In this document: positions 6,767 through 8,380 of the stretch, one piece after another
Numbering within the stretch: the first letter of the stretch is position 1
How the letters are laid out: each line of letters starts with the position of its first letter
Assembly: GCA_023450835.1 (NCBI GenBank)
Contig: JAEXGM010000161.1
Coordinates: 1 to 8,380 of the forward strand
Direction: 5' to 3'
From: Bacillota bacterium
GTDB taxonomy: Bacteria > Bacillota > Clostridia > Lachnospirales > Lachnospiraceae
DNA: 8,380 nt
The notes under the pieces: generated by a model
Seen by the model: the letters and a program-made list of their open reading frames with translations, nothing else
Told to the model about the DNA's origin: nothing
Databases searched by the model: none
Made by a program: the position numbers and the translations under genes

Positions 6767-8113
6767 ATGAAAGAAGAAAAGCTTATTTATACTTTTGTCA
6801 GCTATGCATCCAGTTATAACACAGGCTGGGGAAAAGGAACGGCAGTGGAAGGCATCCAAAGGACAGCCAAGCTTGCCCACCAATACAATATACCGGTCAC
6901 CTGGATTGTCAACAGCGGCTCCATTGCAAAAATCGGAGATTCCATAAGACAGTGGCACTTGGAGTATGGAGACGATATCATTCTGCAATGCCCCATGTAC
7001 GGGCAGGACCCAAGAAACCGAAAGGATGAATTAAAACTTCTGCTAGCCCAGGAATGGCATGCAGTAAAGGAAGCCTTTCCCTGGGCTAAGACCAAAGTAG
7101 CCGCCAGAGGGCAGATATCCCAGGAAATAATCCAGGTGCTGGAGGAACTGGACTTTCAGGGGTTGTGGGGATATTGCTGGGAACAGACCTGGTGGGATGG
7201 CATCTCCCACAAAGGAATTCCCTGGGGCTTTTGGTATGTGGACAGTGACAGGTACAAAATTCCCCATCCCGGTAAGGGAAAGCTGGTAGGCTGCGAATGG
7301 ACGGTAAGAGATTTTAATTCCACCTATCACAGCGGCAATCCCTGCATCTATTCAACAGACCCAAATGATGTCTTAAGAGCCGGCCTTTGCACCGGCGATA
7401 ATATCGAATACTGGAAGAAAATCTTTCAGGAATATCTTGAAAATACGGACAATAATGATTATATCTTTTTCCTCCAGCAGCAGGAAGCCCACGAAATGGA
7501 ATGCACGGAGAACTTCTCTGTATTTCCGGAAGAAGATGTTACGGAATGTGAAAAGATGCTGGATAATTTCTTCCGCTACATAAGCTCCTTTGGAATTACC
7601 TTTACCACCTTGCCGGAGGCCATAAGGCTATACCATGAGAAGAATCCGGTCACCGCCCCTCAGTATATTCTGACCGAAGACACCTCTATCCGGCCAACTA
7701 CAAACCAATATACCCTGACTCTTGGCGGCAATGGTACGGGCCCCTGGCCTGAAACTTTCTTATACTACGACAGTACCTGCCAGATGGCTTTTGTAAAAGG
7801 TCAATGTAAACCTCACATGCTGAGAAGCTATATTGGCAAATGGAATATGAATGAAGAGTTTACAGAACCCATTCCCCAGGTATTTGTCAGGGACTATAAA
7901 AAGAACGCCGAAACAATTGAACTGACATTTGATATTGGCTATAGCAAGCCTATGCCTTTTGGTTTAACTTATTGGGATAATCTGAAAGGGTATAGGATAG
8001 AATCCTGTTCCTGTGGAGATGCCAGAATCCTTCAGGATAAACTGGTATTTATAAAATGCCTCCTGAACGGACAGAAAATACAGATTAAACTGGTGCTTAG
8101 AATCCAGGAATAA
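6767..8113 (+). CDS. Putative glycoside hydrolase/deacetylase-fold protein, divergent
   Basis: This 448-aa protein has no signal peptide or membrane helix, so it should be cytoplasmic. The first 290 residues have the rhythm of a polysaccharide deacetylase-like barrel: strand LIYTF (6-10), IPVTWIVNSGS (42-52), DIILQCP (70-76), then VAARGQIS (111-118), whose Arg114 sits where NodB proteins have the RxPxG motif, and TLPEAIRLYHEK (281-292) near the end of the barrel. The usual metal-binding Asp-Asp and His-x3-His motifs are not visible; the candidate polar cluster is QQQEAHE (237-243). A region rich in Trp (134-156) may line a sugar pocket. Residues 300-448 look like an added beta-rich domain. 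The frame is closed upstream by TAA at 6758-6760, so the ATG at 6767 is the only sensible start, yet it has no close ribosome binding site. It lies 268 nt after the regulator, so it may have its own promoter. Function on an imported sugar is inferred from position only. Confidence 0.8.
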   Translation: MKEEKLIYTFVSYASSYNTGWGKGTAVEGIQRTAKLAHQYNIPVTWIVNSGSIAKIGDSIRQWHLEYGDDIILQCPMYGQDPRNRKDELKLLLAQEWHAVKEAFPWAKTKVAARGQISQEIIQVLEELDFQGLWGYCWEQTWWDGISHKGIPWGFWYVDSDRYKIPHPGKGKLVGCEWTVRDFNSTYHSGNPCIYSTDPNDVLRAGLCTGDNIEYWKKIFQEYLENTDNNDYIFFLQQQEAHEMECTENFSVFPEEDVTECEKMLDNFFRYISSFGITFTTLPEAIRLYHEKNPVTAPQYILTEDTSIRPTTNQYTLTLGGNGTGPWPETFLYYDSTCQMAFVKGQCKPHMLRSYIGKWNMNEEFTEPIPQVFVRDYKKNAETIELTFDIGYSKPMPFGLTYWDNLKGYRIESCSCGDARILQDKLVFIKCLLNGQKIQIKLVLRIQE

Positions 8114-8117
8114 CCAG

Positions 8118-8160
8118 AAAAATAGGGGAGGTCCGGTACACCTGTTACCGGCTCTGCCCC
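8118..8160 (-). terminator. Terminator of the right-edge AraC gene, containing its stop codon
   Basis: CCGGTA (8133-8138) and TACCGG (8146-8151) form a perfect 6-bp core, extended by GAG/CTC and GGG/CCC pairs with small bulges. On the minus strand the stem is followed by TATTTTT (8124-8118), a proper T-run. The stop codon of the AraC gene (8145-8147) is inside the hairpin. On the plus strand the following bases (CTGTATTCT) have only a poor T-run, so it should work mainly leftward, though the stem could slow plus-strand transcripts from the convergent gene. Confidence 0.62.
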
Positions 8161-8380
8161 CTGTATTCTCCGGGAGTACATCCGCATTGCAGCTTAAACA
8201 TCCGGTTAAAATAGCAGATATTATTAAAACCAGACTCATAGGCCGCCTGATTTACCGTTACAGCATCGTTCTTCAACAGATATTTTGCTTTCTGCAGCCT
8301 TGCCTGCACCAGTTCCTTCTTCGGAGTACTATGGAAAAAGTCCTCATAGTATTTATATAACTGGCTTTTCCCAATGTTTA
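8145..8380 (-). CDS. AraC-family transcriptional regulator, C-terminal part (cut by window edge)
   Basis: The last 77 codons of a minus-strand gene are visible, ending in TAA. The translation (NIGKSQLYKYYEDFFHSTPK near the start) covers the end of the first helix-turn-helix and all of the second of an AraC DNA-binding domain: VQARLQKAKYLL, then TVNQAAYESGFNNICYFNRMFK, and the family-closing GCTPGEYR. The N-terminal part with any sugar-binding or sensor domain lies beyond base 8380, so the type of AraC protein is not known. It is convergent with the deacetylase-like gene, with 31 nt between the stop codons. Two Cys residues close to the end (QCGCTPG) are unusual where most relatives have a single residue such as Gly or Thr, but they need not matter. 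It may control the same locus or a neighbouring one to the right. Confidence 0.88.
   Translation of the reverse strand, partial: NIGKSQLYKYYEDFFHSTPKKELVQARLQKAKYLLKNDAVTVNQAAYESGFNNICYFNRMFKLQCGCTPGEYRGQSR

Noticed and set aside
6704..7330. Minus-strand open frames inside the deacetylase-like gene
   Set aside because: They are shadows of the plus-strand gene with no ribosome binding site and no recognisable domain.
7964..8239. 91-aa minus-strand frame overlapping the end of both right-hand genes
   Set aside because: It uses a different frame from the AraC C-terminus, which gives a clear family match, so this frame is a shadow.

Overview
The window looks like chromosomal DNA of a low-to-moderate GC Firmicute, most likely a Lachnospiraceae-type Clostridium, with Paenibacillus-like bacteria a possible alternative. 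The clues are AGGAGG-type ribosome binding sites, an AT-rich base composition, a lipoprotein sugar-binding protein with two LplB/LplC (YtcP)-type permeases, and a membrane-anchored AraC-family regulator of the YesS/YtdP kind. The host assignment is inferred from gene style only.

Layout from left to right: (1) Bases 1-197 are, on the minus strand, the 5' end of a group II intron. It begins immediately after the TAA stop codon of the last transporter gene and runs off the left edge. (2) Bases 198-3920 are a minus-strand carbohydrate importer operon, transcribed in the order binding lipoprotein (3920-2256), LplB-like permease (2053-1103), LplC-like permease (1085-198). The 202-nt gap between the binding-protein gene and the first permease holds three consecutive perfect stem-loops, the first of which looks like a leaky terminator. 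(3) Bases 3921-4164 are a divergent control region with a good sigma-A-type promoter for the regulator and several short repeats. (4) Bases 4165-6498 encode a 777-aa two-TM sensor/AraC regulator on the plus strand. (5) Bases 6499-6766 are noncoding, with only weak structures. (6) Bases 6767-8113 encode a 448-aa cytoplasmic protein that resembles a glycoside hydrolase/deacetylase barrel but seems to lack the usual metal-binding motifs. (7) Bases 8145-8380 are the C-terminal end of a second AraC-family regulator on the minus strand. It is convergent with the previous gene and has a terminator whose stem contains its stop codon.

How the genes probably work together: the membrane AraC protein senses an extracellular cue and activates the divergent importer operon, which brings in an oligosaccharide or glycoconjugate. 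There is no transporter ATPase in view; importers of this type usually borrow a shared MsmX/MsmK-type ATPase. The 448-aa protein may act on the imported substrate inside the cell, but the substrate cannot be deduced. The most noteworthy items are the precise post-stop-codon intron insertion with plausible exon-binding pairings, the triple-hairpin intercistronic region, and the divergent deacetylase-like protein whose start codon lacks a normally spaced ribosome binding site.
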